A stretch of DNA of 64,000 nucleotides, taken from Hofstenia miamia. Lineage: Eukaryota > Xenacoelomorpha > Acoela. Of this stretch, positions 46,879-59,800 are shown piece by piece. The notes beneath the pieces are model-generated. The model did not search any database, was not told the origin of the DNA, and saw only the letters and a program-made list of their open reading frames with translations. Each line of letters starts with the position of its first letter. Position 1 is the first letter of the stretch. The stretch is taken from positions 218,519 through 282,518 of the forward strand of contig SCFE01000078.1 of assembly GCA_004352715.1 (NCBI GenBank). Reading direction: 5' to 3'. The position numbers were made by a program, and so were the translations under genes.

Positions 46879-47440
46879 GCTGACGAAATTGCTGCATTTA
46901 TTCTCAACAAGTTATCTATAGAATGTCAATGGACATGGTGTTTTCTATTGAGGTTTTTTTGATAAAAATTTGAAAAAATGTAATTTCCGATTAAGTGTAA
47001 TAATATTGACTTGGAATATTTTAATCAGCTTCTACTTATTTGAGTTAGGGTATCTGTATCTATATCTAACATATATAATCCGCAATTTGCTTATTTTTTA
47101 TATCTAAATATAGAAAAATGAATTTTTTTTNTCTATTAGTGTACTTGATTTAAATCACTAATTGAACGAATAATGTGCTTTGATTTAAATCATGATTTAA
47201 TTCCGATTTATTCTCAACAAGTTATCTATAGAATGTCAATGGACATGGTGTTTTCTATTGAGGTTTTTTTGATAAAAATTTGAAAAAATGTAATTTCCGA
47301 TTAAGTGTAATAATATTGACTTGGAATATTTTAATCAGCTTCTACTTATTTGAGTTAGGGTATCTGTATCTATATCTAACATATATAATCCGCAATTTGC
47401 TTATTTTTTATATCTAAATATAGAAAAATGAATTTTTTTT
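46749..47440. repeat. Near-identical duplication around a single N
   Basis: Sequence from about 46749 to 47130 is repeated from 47132 to about 47440, except that the second copy lacks about 75 bases including the end of the MITE. The junction is the single N at 47131, which points to an unmerged contig overlap or two haplotypes rather than a genomic repeat. Confidence 0.85.
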
Positions 47441-47449
47441 CTCGAAAGT

Positions 47450-49127
47450 ATTTGTTTTGCTAATGCCATTTTAAATAACATTTATTGATAAATCTTACAC
47501 GTGGTAATACGATGTTTTAATCTACAAGGGTATTAGCAGCCCTCAAAATTGTATGATACCATCCTACATTTTAAAAAAACATGAGCATTACTTGAGGGAG
47601 CGTTCTACAAATTATTTTATGCAAATAACTTTGTTTTCATTACTTAAGATTTTATAATTAACCCCAAACTACAGAACAAAAAAATTAACGCAATGGAAGA
47701 CCAGTATTAAGCTTAGAAATTTTATACATGAGTGAGACTAAGCTAAAATGTTCATGTGCAGCTTGAACGTAATGTTGGAATTCGAGGCTAATTCTGTTGA
47801 TAAAACTGAAATCTACTGTAGCGCATACTTCGTTTGCTCTGCTTAAATTTTGAACTAGTGAACAATTCTGTACAAACATTTTGTTCTCTAAAAAATTCAA
47901 TGAGTATTGCAAGCTTACTTTGTGACTTCTTCAAATTAAAAATCTATCAAATATTTAACACGTGTAAAAAATTTGCAATTTACATTCTATCTATAATCTG
48001 TTAGTACTTCATAATTACTGCTTTAGAAATGGTGGTCAATTTTAAGCAAAAAATTGCAAACTGTATTTTGATCAAAATATATAACTAAGATTATGGAAGA
48101 TGTCATATTTTGAAGAGAATGCTTCAATGGAGTTCGGACATCTGACATTATGAGGATTGGATGAAGATTAATATTTTTGAAATTTGTTCGGATGCGAATT
48201 GGAAAAATTAAAAAGCAATTCGATTTGAACTCGATTTATTTATAAAAACTATTTGTATTTCTATTGTAGACGGAGTATTTCTAACGCAAGACGTTGCCAT
48301 GCATATTACATGAACAACAAGCCGGGAACATCATGGCGGGTCTTCAATGGCGACTTGCTCGTGCTAATAAAACTCTATATTTCTACAAATGTAATTGACT
48401 CTGTATTACATTATAGCTATTGCTATGTCTAGAATCTTTTATATAAGCTTAATGTCTTATATTTGCATCATTTTGGCAAAAATCAATTCTTAAGTTTGCA
48501 TGCACTTCAGGAACACGAATAAGTTTTAGGGCAAATTTTCATCATTTTATCAGCTGTCCCAACCCCATAGATGTGCCCATGTAAAAGGCTTTCAATATTT
48601 CTTAACAGACTTGGACAAAATTGTTCAAAATACGATTTGAAACATAAACGTAATGCTTGTAGAAATAGTGTTAAAAATTTTTCTGTTTTATGTTGACTTA
48701 AACCAATTTATTTAGAAAATTTATAAAAATTGACATTTTCATGTTTGGATATTTGTGGATGAAAACTTTTTAAGTGTGGATGTCAATTTTGAAACTTGCG
48801 TGCCACTGCAAATAGAATTGAATGTAGTTTTTGCATATGCGGATAAACAATAGACGCCTATGGTGATATTCTCATCTATGTCCATTTTGATAATGTGAGA
48901 CACAAATTCAGGCAACTCGCATCAATTTGAGAAAATCAAGAACTAGTTGCAAATTAATCAATGGAGTTTTTACACTCTCCATTGTTTTACTTCTAAAATT
49001 ACTTTTCGATTAATTTCTATTCTTTGCGATTTCTCCATATTAGTTAATGTAAATTTGTTAATTCAAAGGTGCACAGTCAAGTTTGTTTTAGAATGCAAAT
49101 TTTAAGCCTTTAATGAAGAAATAATAC
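47450..49127. other. Downstream intron or intergenic DNA of the receptor gene
   Basis: No M4 exon of the ion channel was recognised here. The ORF 47685-47912 on the minus strand has no motif. Confidence 0.4.
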
Positions 49128-49406
49128 CTGGTTTTCTGTTGTACTGATGTTTTTCTCAGTGTCTGATTCAATGGAAGATGTGTTGCATAGTCTATATCGA
49201 CATGTAGTGCCATTTGTTAATGAAACAGCAGTATTGTCTTTCCAGTTCATCACTGGTTCATCTGTACGACGGTACGTGTGGTAGATGGGACGAATTGTAT
49301 TCGTTGAATGCTGCGCACTTATAACGCTTCTTCCAAAAAAGCTTGTTTCGTACATTGTCAGTTCATCATCTGATGACGAAACTGAAGGCTTCCTAGCCTT
49401 TAAGCT
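49128..49406 (-). CDS. Channel gene exon: M3-M4 cytoplasmic loop
   Basis: 93 codons, phase 0 at both ends. Acceptor TTAATTTAG before 49406, donor CAG|GTATTA after 49128. It is hydrophilic, Ser/Thr-rich with basic (LKARKPS) and acidic (SSSDDEL, ESDTEKN) patches and no membrane segment, as expected for this variable region, which carries trafficking and phosphorylation sites in the family. Assignment rests on phase and order. Confidence 0.8.
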
Positions 49407-50819
49407 CTAAATTAATTCAAATATGGGAATTCCATTCACATAATTGAGATTTAAAGTGTTAGGTTATTTCTATGATTAAAGATAATTTATCACTTGTTTA
49501 GGAATTTTCGATAAATTGCAATTTATAAAACTCCTATACATATTTTATCATATGACAGACTTAAAGCCTTCAGAAGGATATCGTATCATATATTATAAGA
49601 TATTCCAAAGTAACTTGGTAGCTTTGGTAATGATAGTCATGCTTAAATTCAATTAAAAAATTCCTTTAATTTACAGACTTACTTCTTGGGCTGTCTTTTT
49701 GGTCCACCAAATCTGCTTCTCCTCCCTGAGGAAGTGGACTATAGTAAATTCCAAAAGCGCAGCGAGGACATACATGAAAGATACAAAAAAATAAACGTCA
49801 ACGGCATTTAGGTAATCAACATTAGGAAGAACGCTCTTATTGGTGTTCATTACCATTATCATCGATAGAACACCGGTTACGCCAATATGTGCACGCGAAG
49901 TATCAACCTCATGTACGGTTGCACTGCCTCTTTCGGGCTCCAAAAAGAATGAAACCCATGACAATACTACAATGATGAATGCAGGTATGTAATTTTGAAC
50001 AAGGAAGTACATCAGATCACGCCCAAATGTAAAGCGCATGTCGCATCCTGAATAGTTTCCTAAATATTGTTAAATGGAAAGGCTTCAAACAAATTTGAGC
50101 TTATTTCTTCAATAAATTAATATAATGGATTGATTGATGGAGATTAGCAAAGGGTGGATTTGGTCAATACATAGAGTTTTCCTGCCTAATTAATATTTAA
50201 ATAAATCCAAATAATTACTCCATTTTGAAATCAATAATCAACTTTCTAAAAGAAGTCATTAGTCAAGGAATAGTCGAATAATTCCTAATTATATAAATGA
50301 ATCCAGAAATATTTTGGAGCAAACATAGGGTACATATTTTTCGATATTCCTTAAAATATAATAAGATTAATTAACTATGCTTATAAAGATATATCAAATG
50401 TATTCAGTATCTGAAACAGTATTTACATGTAATCATCCAAAATCGTATATGTAGCTCTAGATACTATGGGATTTGGATCCACCGCCCACACTTTCAAATT
50501 TTCCATAGTATCTAGCGCCTTTTTTAATGGAAAGCCAGAATAATTCATTTTATCCACAAATTTTAACGTTCATAATTTAGAATAGTGGTCTAGTTTCTAA
50601 TGTATAAGTTTCAGGTTTTTTCAAAAAAATTTTTGGACCCGTATCCAGCGCCCTCCACCATAGTATCTAGTGCCCGTATAGATTTTTTGTATCTAGGGCA
50701 TTGTAGATATTTTAAAATTATATATATATACCCTGTAGATTGCTTTCCCCTCAGGCTTTGGTCTTGATATAATACTAATAAAGATGTACAGCAAAGTGTT
50801 TTATTGTGAACTAAAAGAT

Positions 50820-50864
<45 letters not shown>

Positions 50865-53800
50865 GCAATTATAATTGTATCATATTATATTATATTTTTA
50901 ATATTATATTAATTTCCACCAGGATTTTCAATTCCAATTCCTTGCAATTCAATTCCAATTCCTAAATTTAAAAAAGTCAATTCCATTTCCAATTTATGAT
51001 TTTCACAGAAGTCAATTCCTAATTTCAGAGTCAATTCCTAAGGCAATTCCTGTAAGAATTAGGGCAATTCCATTTCTTGATTATATTGATTTTTCATTAA
51101 TTTTTTGTGTNTATGTTATGAATGATACTTGTTAGATCACGGCAACTGACAGGAAACTGCAAACTAGTTCTGTCCTTACTACCCTAATGACTCGGAATCA
51201 GAACCGTTGATCAGTTATCTGATTCACCCTCGATTTCCATCAAACTACCTACGTATTTCCTTAACATTTAAAAACAATTGGATTTTGAATAAACCCAAAC
51301 AAGTCGCACTGGTCCACACTCATGCTCTTGTAAAAAGACATGTAGCTATATTATACTATCATATGAATGATTCTAAAGACACAAATTTTAAAACTTATTC
51401 GATTCAGCATGGATTACATTGTTTTATCAAATTAGAATTGGGTATAGTTGGTAGCTTTCAATCCAACTTCACTAGAATGATTATCAGACATCCACTTCAA
51501 ATTCAAGAACCACATTATAAATTAGCCTTTCAAGAAACATCAAAATCGGACTTATGTTATATAAGGCTCCAGTTTTGCTTAATTAGCCAATAGATAAATA
51601 TAAAATAGTAATAATAAGAATTTTCTGATAATTATGATTAGGGACGGATATAACCAAAAGCACATAAGCATGGGTTTCTTAAGTACGACCTATTGATATA
51701 GACACAAAACGTAACATTTGAAACGTTCCTTGAATGCAAAGTTAGTAAGAAAACATATTTCTGATATCAGCAATAATTTTTGAATAACGCATATAAAATT
51801 TATGTTAGCTTTACACTGATTATCTAAAAAGGGTAGAGTAGAAATTTCAAATGGGAAGTACTGAAACGCCAAAACTCGATTTTTGCATAATATTTTTCAT
51901 TCTAGATTTGACTAAATTTTGATTTCTTATATATTTCTCTAAATGTTATGATAACAATTTTATAGGTTTTGATGATCTTCTAGTTTGGACGTTCTACTAT
52001 TGAATTTGAGTTTATTCGAATTCGTTTAGAAGTGCGTAAATTTGTTTAATGTAGCATATTTTATGTTTATATATATAGATACATCTATTTCTGGTCCCAC
52101 GCTAAAATTGAATATGCTAAAATTATGCAATATTAGTCAAAATGAATAATGAATGGAGATACATGTATCATAGACATATTCTAGTTTATCAAGTATAACA
52201 TAATATCGAATATTAAATTAAAATTGGTCACCGTGTCGTACTGATCCTGTCTCATGTTGTGATTTTGTTTCTGGTACCGTCACCAGTCGCGTGAATGTGG
52301 TATCGGGATCAAGTCGATTTCCTCAAAACTCTATTTTCAATACCACCATCATTGTTTTGTGAAATCTGTAGAGAAACAGACATATACCCACATTGTGTTG
52401 ACTTCATTAGATGCTGATGGAAAGCAAAAAGTGGGACGTGGCCAGCTACAACATTTAGGGAGGGGGGACTACACTAGCTCTTAGGTAGAGATCTATGGTT
52501 TTTCCTTGGATTTTAATATATATTTAGTAGGTAGGGACCTATACAGCAATTTTTACAAAAGTGGAATTTTCTAAATTTCTCATAAAAATCTGTACTTTTT
52601 AGGCCATAAAAATGTGTTTAATTAACCACTGTTAAATTAATAGTTTATTTCAACAACTTAACTGAAACATGATTGGTTCTATTGATTAACTGTACAGATT
52701 TACATATACTGTGGCATCTTATTTGCCAACTGCTTTCAAAATTTCCTAAGTACCAAAGTTTGGTGGATGTTAGATGAAATGGAAAACATTGGATTGACTA
52801 ATATGGTTGATATATTCTTAAAATTATGTAAGATTATTTGAAAAAAATTTAAAGAGCTTGACAAATATTTGCTAAATCTTTGAAAGGTTTGGTAAATTTT
52901 AGGAAAATTTGCAAGTTATTTGAAAAATTTGCGAAAATTGCCAAACCTTGGCATTGATTTGAAATGGAATACAAAAATTTGGCACAAAATTGGAATTTTC
53001 CAACATTTTTACTAGAGTTGTACAAATTAACCTAATAGTCCCACCCTTAAATCCGCCACTAAGGGTAGAATTGAAATTCTAAAAATAACTGCAGCGCTAA
53101 CCAAAGTTCTACCCAAATTTAAAAGTTTCAATTTTGACTTTGTTTTTTAAATCAAAATGGTAGAGTATTCTAGATATGAAATTAACAAGATTTCTCTTTT
53201 GTGCATATTATGAACTCTACCTTGTACGTTTTCATTGTCCTGTCACTGCTCTTCGAGTTTAGATATTTCAAAAGATACTTGAGTTGGGAATTCAATAAAA
53301 ATTGACAAAGAGAAATTCGACGTTCTTTCAATTATTGTACAATGCATTTAAAATCAATGAATTTTTAAACATAAATCAATCACAGTATTTAAGAAATGTA
53401 TTGCATTTAAATTTTTATAAACTTTAATAAATATTTAATTATATTTGCACCTGTTGAAAGGCCTCTGTTTTTATTGGTGGTTGTGACTCCAAGCAGTCGT
53501 AACTCGGTGAGGGTAAAGTCGGATTTTGATAGAGTGAAATTCTCTTTTTCATCCCATTTCATGATTATTTTTCTGTTATCGTACCCATCTAAAACAATAA
53601 TATCGATTTTTTTATGTATATAAATAATTAATTTACTATTATATAATTCTTTATTTAGGCTAATTAAAACTATTTTACTTTGAGAAGTGGGTATATAAAA
53701 TCAATTCTAAGGCTGCAAAAATCCGAAAATACAAGAAATCATAAAAAACGCATAGAAACATACATACCTGGACAAAAAGAATTGAGACACGAATAAACTT

Positions 53801-56800
53801 TTTACATTTTGCTTATCATCTCAACATTATGTTACAATTAAGTAATGAAACTCTAATATATTGCTCAGGAAAACTAGAAAGGCATTTCTAATAATTATTG
53901 AGAAAAATCCTATTTATCATTTATTTAAAAAAAACTGAACACAATAAAAAATTACATTGGACAAAAGAAATGAGACAGCGCCATAAAAGTGAAAATGACT
54001 AAAAATATTACTATTCGACATACCCAATAAGGATTCAACAACAGAAAAAATGTATACACTTAGAAGTTCATTAGTATAGTATGCTCCATCAATTTTGCTG
54101 AATAACTACCCCGTTTAGGCATAAAATAGAAAAGTCTTTTAAAAAATCACTAAAAATTTCATAAAACTCGTGTTCAATCGTTTTCCAGGGATCCTCAATG
54201 TTCGAGGATTGGCGTTTAACCATTCTTCATTTCAATTCTGTCCAAGCATGCTAAATTATATATAAGTCAGGACTTTGCACAGGTCAATTTGGGATAAGAG
54301 CTTTTTCTACTAAAAATTGTCTCCCGAGTCGTCATTTTTCTAAAATAAAATTATATAATGGAGGACTGCCGACAGACATTTACGCAAGATTGACACATTC
54401 CATTTTATTCCATTTACTGAAAGCATCCCCATGCCATTATCCAATCACCGCCACCTTTAAACGCTGGAGTTGTGTATTTGTAGCAAACTCTTTTTGATAG
54501 CTATGAGCGCCTTCCAGTATACTTCAGGCGCCGAAGGTATAGTTAGATTTTGTTCTCATCTGAGGATATAGCCCAAATCCCATTCAGGGTAGCATATGTT
54601 TTTTGCTTAATGCATCCATCAGAGCCGATTTTTCTGTTGTGTTTAAGAAATATATGATTTTTAATGATAGTTATACAAATTCTACCTCTGTAATGCAGTT
54701 ACAGAGGTGATTAACTGCCCACCACTCTTACCATAGGTGATTGGAAGTTTTTTAGGGAGCCCTCTTCTTTGGATGAAATAGTGCCTTATCATCTTGATGA
54801 GTAGATTTGAGAAGATACACTGTTTTGTTGAGCATCAATATTGTTCAATCTCACTTAAATTTTGTTATAATTCACTCCACAGAACTTCTTGTAACATTGG
54901 CGAATTTTACTAATGGAGACTAAGCTTAACCCTTAAGCATTTCTCCAAAAAATAAATTTTCTAATCGATTCAGGAAGGTATCAGTGCATTATCTAAGAAG
55001 TGAGTTAAAGCATTTGGCAATGGGTGTTCTGTAAAATTGATTTTAATAACATTTCGAATATTTAATTAAACATTACTTGAGAGTGCTGTCTGAATACTTT
55101 TGTCGACCTCTGAGAAAGTTTTGGTTACATACGATCCAAAATGGAAACATTAAGTCACAATTATATTATATTCAAATTGTTTTCAGGGGATACACTTTTA
55201 TTATTTAACCTCATTTACTGATTATGGTACATAACCAAATCACTAAATAATTTTAATTATTAAATTGGCAACTGTCTCAATTCTTATGTCCATATCTGTA
55301 GTTAAAATTGGGGACCTGGGGGTAGTTTGGACTTGATAAAATATTAATCCATTATTTTAGTTACCACTGGAAATGTCTGGATGGATGCACTTGAAACAAA
55401 GTATTTCTATTGAAACATTGTCACAACCGTGCAATGAGCATAAGCGATGCGAGTGATAAATAGGGTACATCAATCATAGTCTTATGAAAACTTAATTGTG
55501 GGATATATTTTTGAACTAATGTATCTATTGATTTCTCCCAGTGACATAAAAATATCAACCTTTCTATTAATCAATAATTTCAATACGGCTTTTATCAATT
55601 TATACGGGTATCCATGCCATAAATCTGCTCCAAATTCAAAGTTAAATGACAACTTACAGCTTTCAATATGTAGCATACACGTCTGCACGTCCATTGGAAA
55701 ATAACTGAGCTTCATTTTGCACATTGTTTTTACAGTAACCCTAAATTAAGTACATTTGAAGGGCTGTACATTATATACAAAATTCATTTGATTTTAACAC
55801 TGAACTAATAACTTCACTTATATTATATATTTAGAATTTGTAGTAGAAGATGAAGAAATGTATAATTGAAAAATTAGCAAGATCTGCAAAACTAAATAAG
55901 ACAACGAACTAACATATAGAATTCTACAACTTGGATGTAGTTCTTTAGTCGAGGGCATACACAGATATACGCCGTATACCTTCCACTTACGATGATCTCC
56001 TAGCCTATATCCACAGAAAATTATAACGTTTGTGTGGATATTTTGACTCGTTAACGCTGATTTTGAATTGACAATTAACGTATGCTCGTTGTAAACCATC
56101 TTTGAAAACAACGATCGTGTAAGGAGCATGTTTGCAATTTTTGAACTCTTGGACAAATAACGTCTAGAATTAATTAGAACTAAAATTTAACGAATAAAAA
56201 TTTTAAAAATTCATCACTACAAAATCACATTCGTAGTTAATTGAGCATTTTAGCACTAGAGCAGCGATTACTCCTTGAGAATAAATTTACATCTGATGTT
56301 TCAAATGTCAAAATTATGGAATAGAAACAAAATTTCTACATATAGCACGTTCAATGAGATTATCAATATAATTGGAAGTATATGTAACTGCTAGGTTTTG
56401 CTCAGTGTATTGTGTATCTAACAAAAAATGTCACTTTTCTATTTTTAATTAAAATATGTAGTGTTTCCGAAAATATTATGACTATTTTTATAGGTATAAG
56501 AAAAGTTATACCTTTTCTATAGTTTTCACACACTTTTCCTAGTGTAACTGTCACAATGAGCGATACAATAGTCAGTATGCTTATAAACTATTTAGTTCTC
56601 ATAATATGTTTAAAAATAGGGTATCAATAATTATTTATTAAGTGAACCATTTCATAATGCATGAGCACCATGTATTGTTTTAAAAAATTTTAAGGTATAT
56701 GGATTTCTGTCCTTTTTGTCAAATTCGTTAATGGATATAAATAGAATTACTAGGAACGCAAAGTAAATTGACCTGATTGCAAAGCTATTAATAAGAATTC

Positions 56801-59800
56801 TATTTATTTTAAGACATCATAAATTGAATTTAGATATATTTCTCCACAATTTGATATCGCTGAGTATTGCACAAATGCATAAAATATCACTATTAACTCT
56901 AGGGTATTAAGTGACAGATCAGGAATTCTGGCGCTAAATTTAAATGGATTTAATGTCTTAAGATTTCTTACAGAAATTGGTGGCTACATATATTTCTGAA
57001 AATAGACCACATAAAGGCCCTTGGAATTTGCACATTATCTGTAAATAATTTTGATGCCAATATGATTGATATAAAAATTAGTAATGGATCTCAAAAATCC
57101 TCACTAAATTTTATAATTTAAACAGTAAAAGTGCTTAAAGTTTAGTAAATGTGGTGTGTTATAAAGTCAAATTGCCGATCTCTTAATCAAATTTGTTCCA
57201 CCGTCACTGATCAATGGAATAAAGTTTGGGTTATTGATTGATCGATATTTTTTGCAAAGCTAAAATATAACATCATCAATTCAAAGGCAGATTTAAATTT
57301 CTTCAGGAATACATTTCTGTCAAACTGGACAAATGAAATGAATAGATAAAGGTGAAATCAATATAGCATTATATTTATAATAAATTTATCAAAATGTCTG
57401 CCGCGAAATTCTATGAACCGATCCATTCATTTGAAATGAATTTTAAAGGGACGTTTTCAAGACAGATATTTAATTCTGTTAGCAAAAACCATTTGCGTAG
57501 CAAGAGTCCAATCGAGAGAATAGTGAAATAATCAAATGAATGCCAGTAAATTTTATAGAATAGATTTACTCAATTTTTCTACTAATTTCGGCATTAAGAC
57601 CCATTGTAAATTAAAAAATATTTTTAGTAACCTAATATTGTTAATTTTAATAGAATTGCAGACATTTTTGTACTAAATTGATTATATAAGAAATATATAC
57701 AATTACTTAACACTAGAACTCCGAACCGGTCATTTGTGATCGTTTTTGATGCAACTGTTAAACAACTACTTCCCTACATGTAAAAATTTTTACAAGTTTA
57801 CACCTATATTCACTAATTCTGCTGTAAAGTACGAATTGATGACATTTTCGGAAAACAGACAGACTTAGATATTAAAAATCATTAATACCCCTTAAACTCC
57901 GAAAACCGGTCATTTGTGACCCAGACTAAACATTTCATGCATGCGTTTGTGTAGTTATATTTATGCAATAATATACTTTATATTGAGCATGTATTTAACA
58001 GTTTTGATAGTTTTAGTTAAAATTAATGGCAAGAGAAGCAGCAAAGCGGGCTCCTAATCACATTATGTGGGATATTGCATCAGATAGCAGTAGCAGTGCT
58101 TATTAAATGTGAACCTGAATGCCTGTATAAATCTCACTGTAATAAATGCTACACAAATACCGGTCATTTATGACCGGATTAGGAATTAAATGGTGTATTA
58201 AATTTTCGGAGTGCTAGTGTTAAAAAATCAAGTAGTTCATTATATACATTTTGTTTTTGTCAATTTATTAGTTTTTATGAGCTTTATTTTAAAAATGTTG
58301 TTAAGAATAATGTGTTTAAGTTTATTCAATATAACTTATTTTTTGTTTCATGCAATTTTATAAGATCATTATGTGATGTAAATATGTTCGAAGCAAAATA
58401 TATTGCTATACATTTTGGAGAACAAACTAAGAAGTAGTGAACTGGTAGTAATCGGCTTTACACTTTCTCTCAGATCATTTTCAAATCAAAACACTTCAAA
58501 AATAGATTTTTGATATATTTTCAGTGTTCAGTTCATTCTTGAAAAAATTTTTCGAAGGTACCAGGAGTCAAAGCAATTTATTTATATATACAAAATTATT
58601 GAATAATACTTATGTAAAGTGTGAGATAAATTGGATATTTCAGAAAAAGGTTTTCTAAAATTTTAATGGTGAATGCACAGAATCATGAATTTAGGTTCAA
58701 AAACGTTTGCCATTAAAACTAAGAAATCACGTTAAAGCAGACACTTGAATTTTTACATTACTTAATCATTCGTATCGTGAAAAAGATTGTTGATTAATTA
58801 ATATGTATCTAGTTTAAGCAATTGGCGAAAGTTCTTGCAAACATTTTCTTAATTCATACGAAAATTTCTAAATTTGCTTAAATGCCTCAATTTTGTTTTG
58901 CAATTATATATATATATATATATATATATAGCTGAAAATCTTTCGTACAGGGAGGTAAAATTTCTCAGACTTAATTTCTAGACACATTCAACAATTTAAA
59001 ATTAAATTTAAGATGTGTTTCTTGAAGAAATAGTTTCCTAAGTTTTGATCACCCTCCACACCATTTCATGAATATTAAACTTTCATAACTAATTTGCATT
59101 CTTAAATTTTTCATAAATATTTTGAAATTTGATAGAATTTCTCATAAACTTAAGTAGATCTTTATAAAAAATATTAAAAGCAAAATATAACTTACATGCT
59201 TATAAAATATTAAGTTTAAGTGTACCGCATATTGTAAAGAATCGTTCCATTTGAGAATATTTTTAAATAAGCATTAGGCCTAGTGTTTGTATGGTTCCAA
59301 GAGGTTTTACTATGGGCAAAAAATGCATCAGGAACCCAAATCTTTTTCCCCAATCCTGCCGGTAGTGTTATAGGCACATCCTCTTTTCCAGGAATTGTGT
59401 CGTACTGCAAACGTGAGTCTTCCCATTTTTGAATTAGTGCAAATTGCAGCTTAAAGCTCTAAATATTCATGCAATGGATAGTAACTACATTCAAAAAATT
59501 ACGGAATTATAATTATCAATACTTGGTTGAATGACTGCTTAGTTATGTCCCAAAATGTAAGAAATATATCCACAAATATATACAATTTAAAAGACTATTT
59601 CTAATATTTACAACTTATTAATCCCAATTCAACTACAACATATAACAATAATTTATAAGTGTATTCTGTAAGATATTATTGACAGCGGTTTATGTAATTC
59701 TAACTCTAGAAAAAGATGGAGCTGCATACTGCATATCTTAAATTATACATATATATATATNNNNNNNNNNNNNNNNNNNNNNNNNNNNNNNNNNNNNNNN

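Noticed and set aside
47685-47912. Candidate M4 exon of the channel
   Set aside because: The translation lacks an aromatic/Pro hydrophobic helix such as M4 and has several charged and Cys residues.
51207-51593. 128-codon plus-strand ORF
   Set aside because: It lies inside a receptor intron, shows no motif and no splice partner, and begins near a single-N contig junction.
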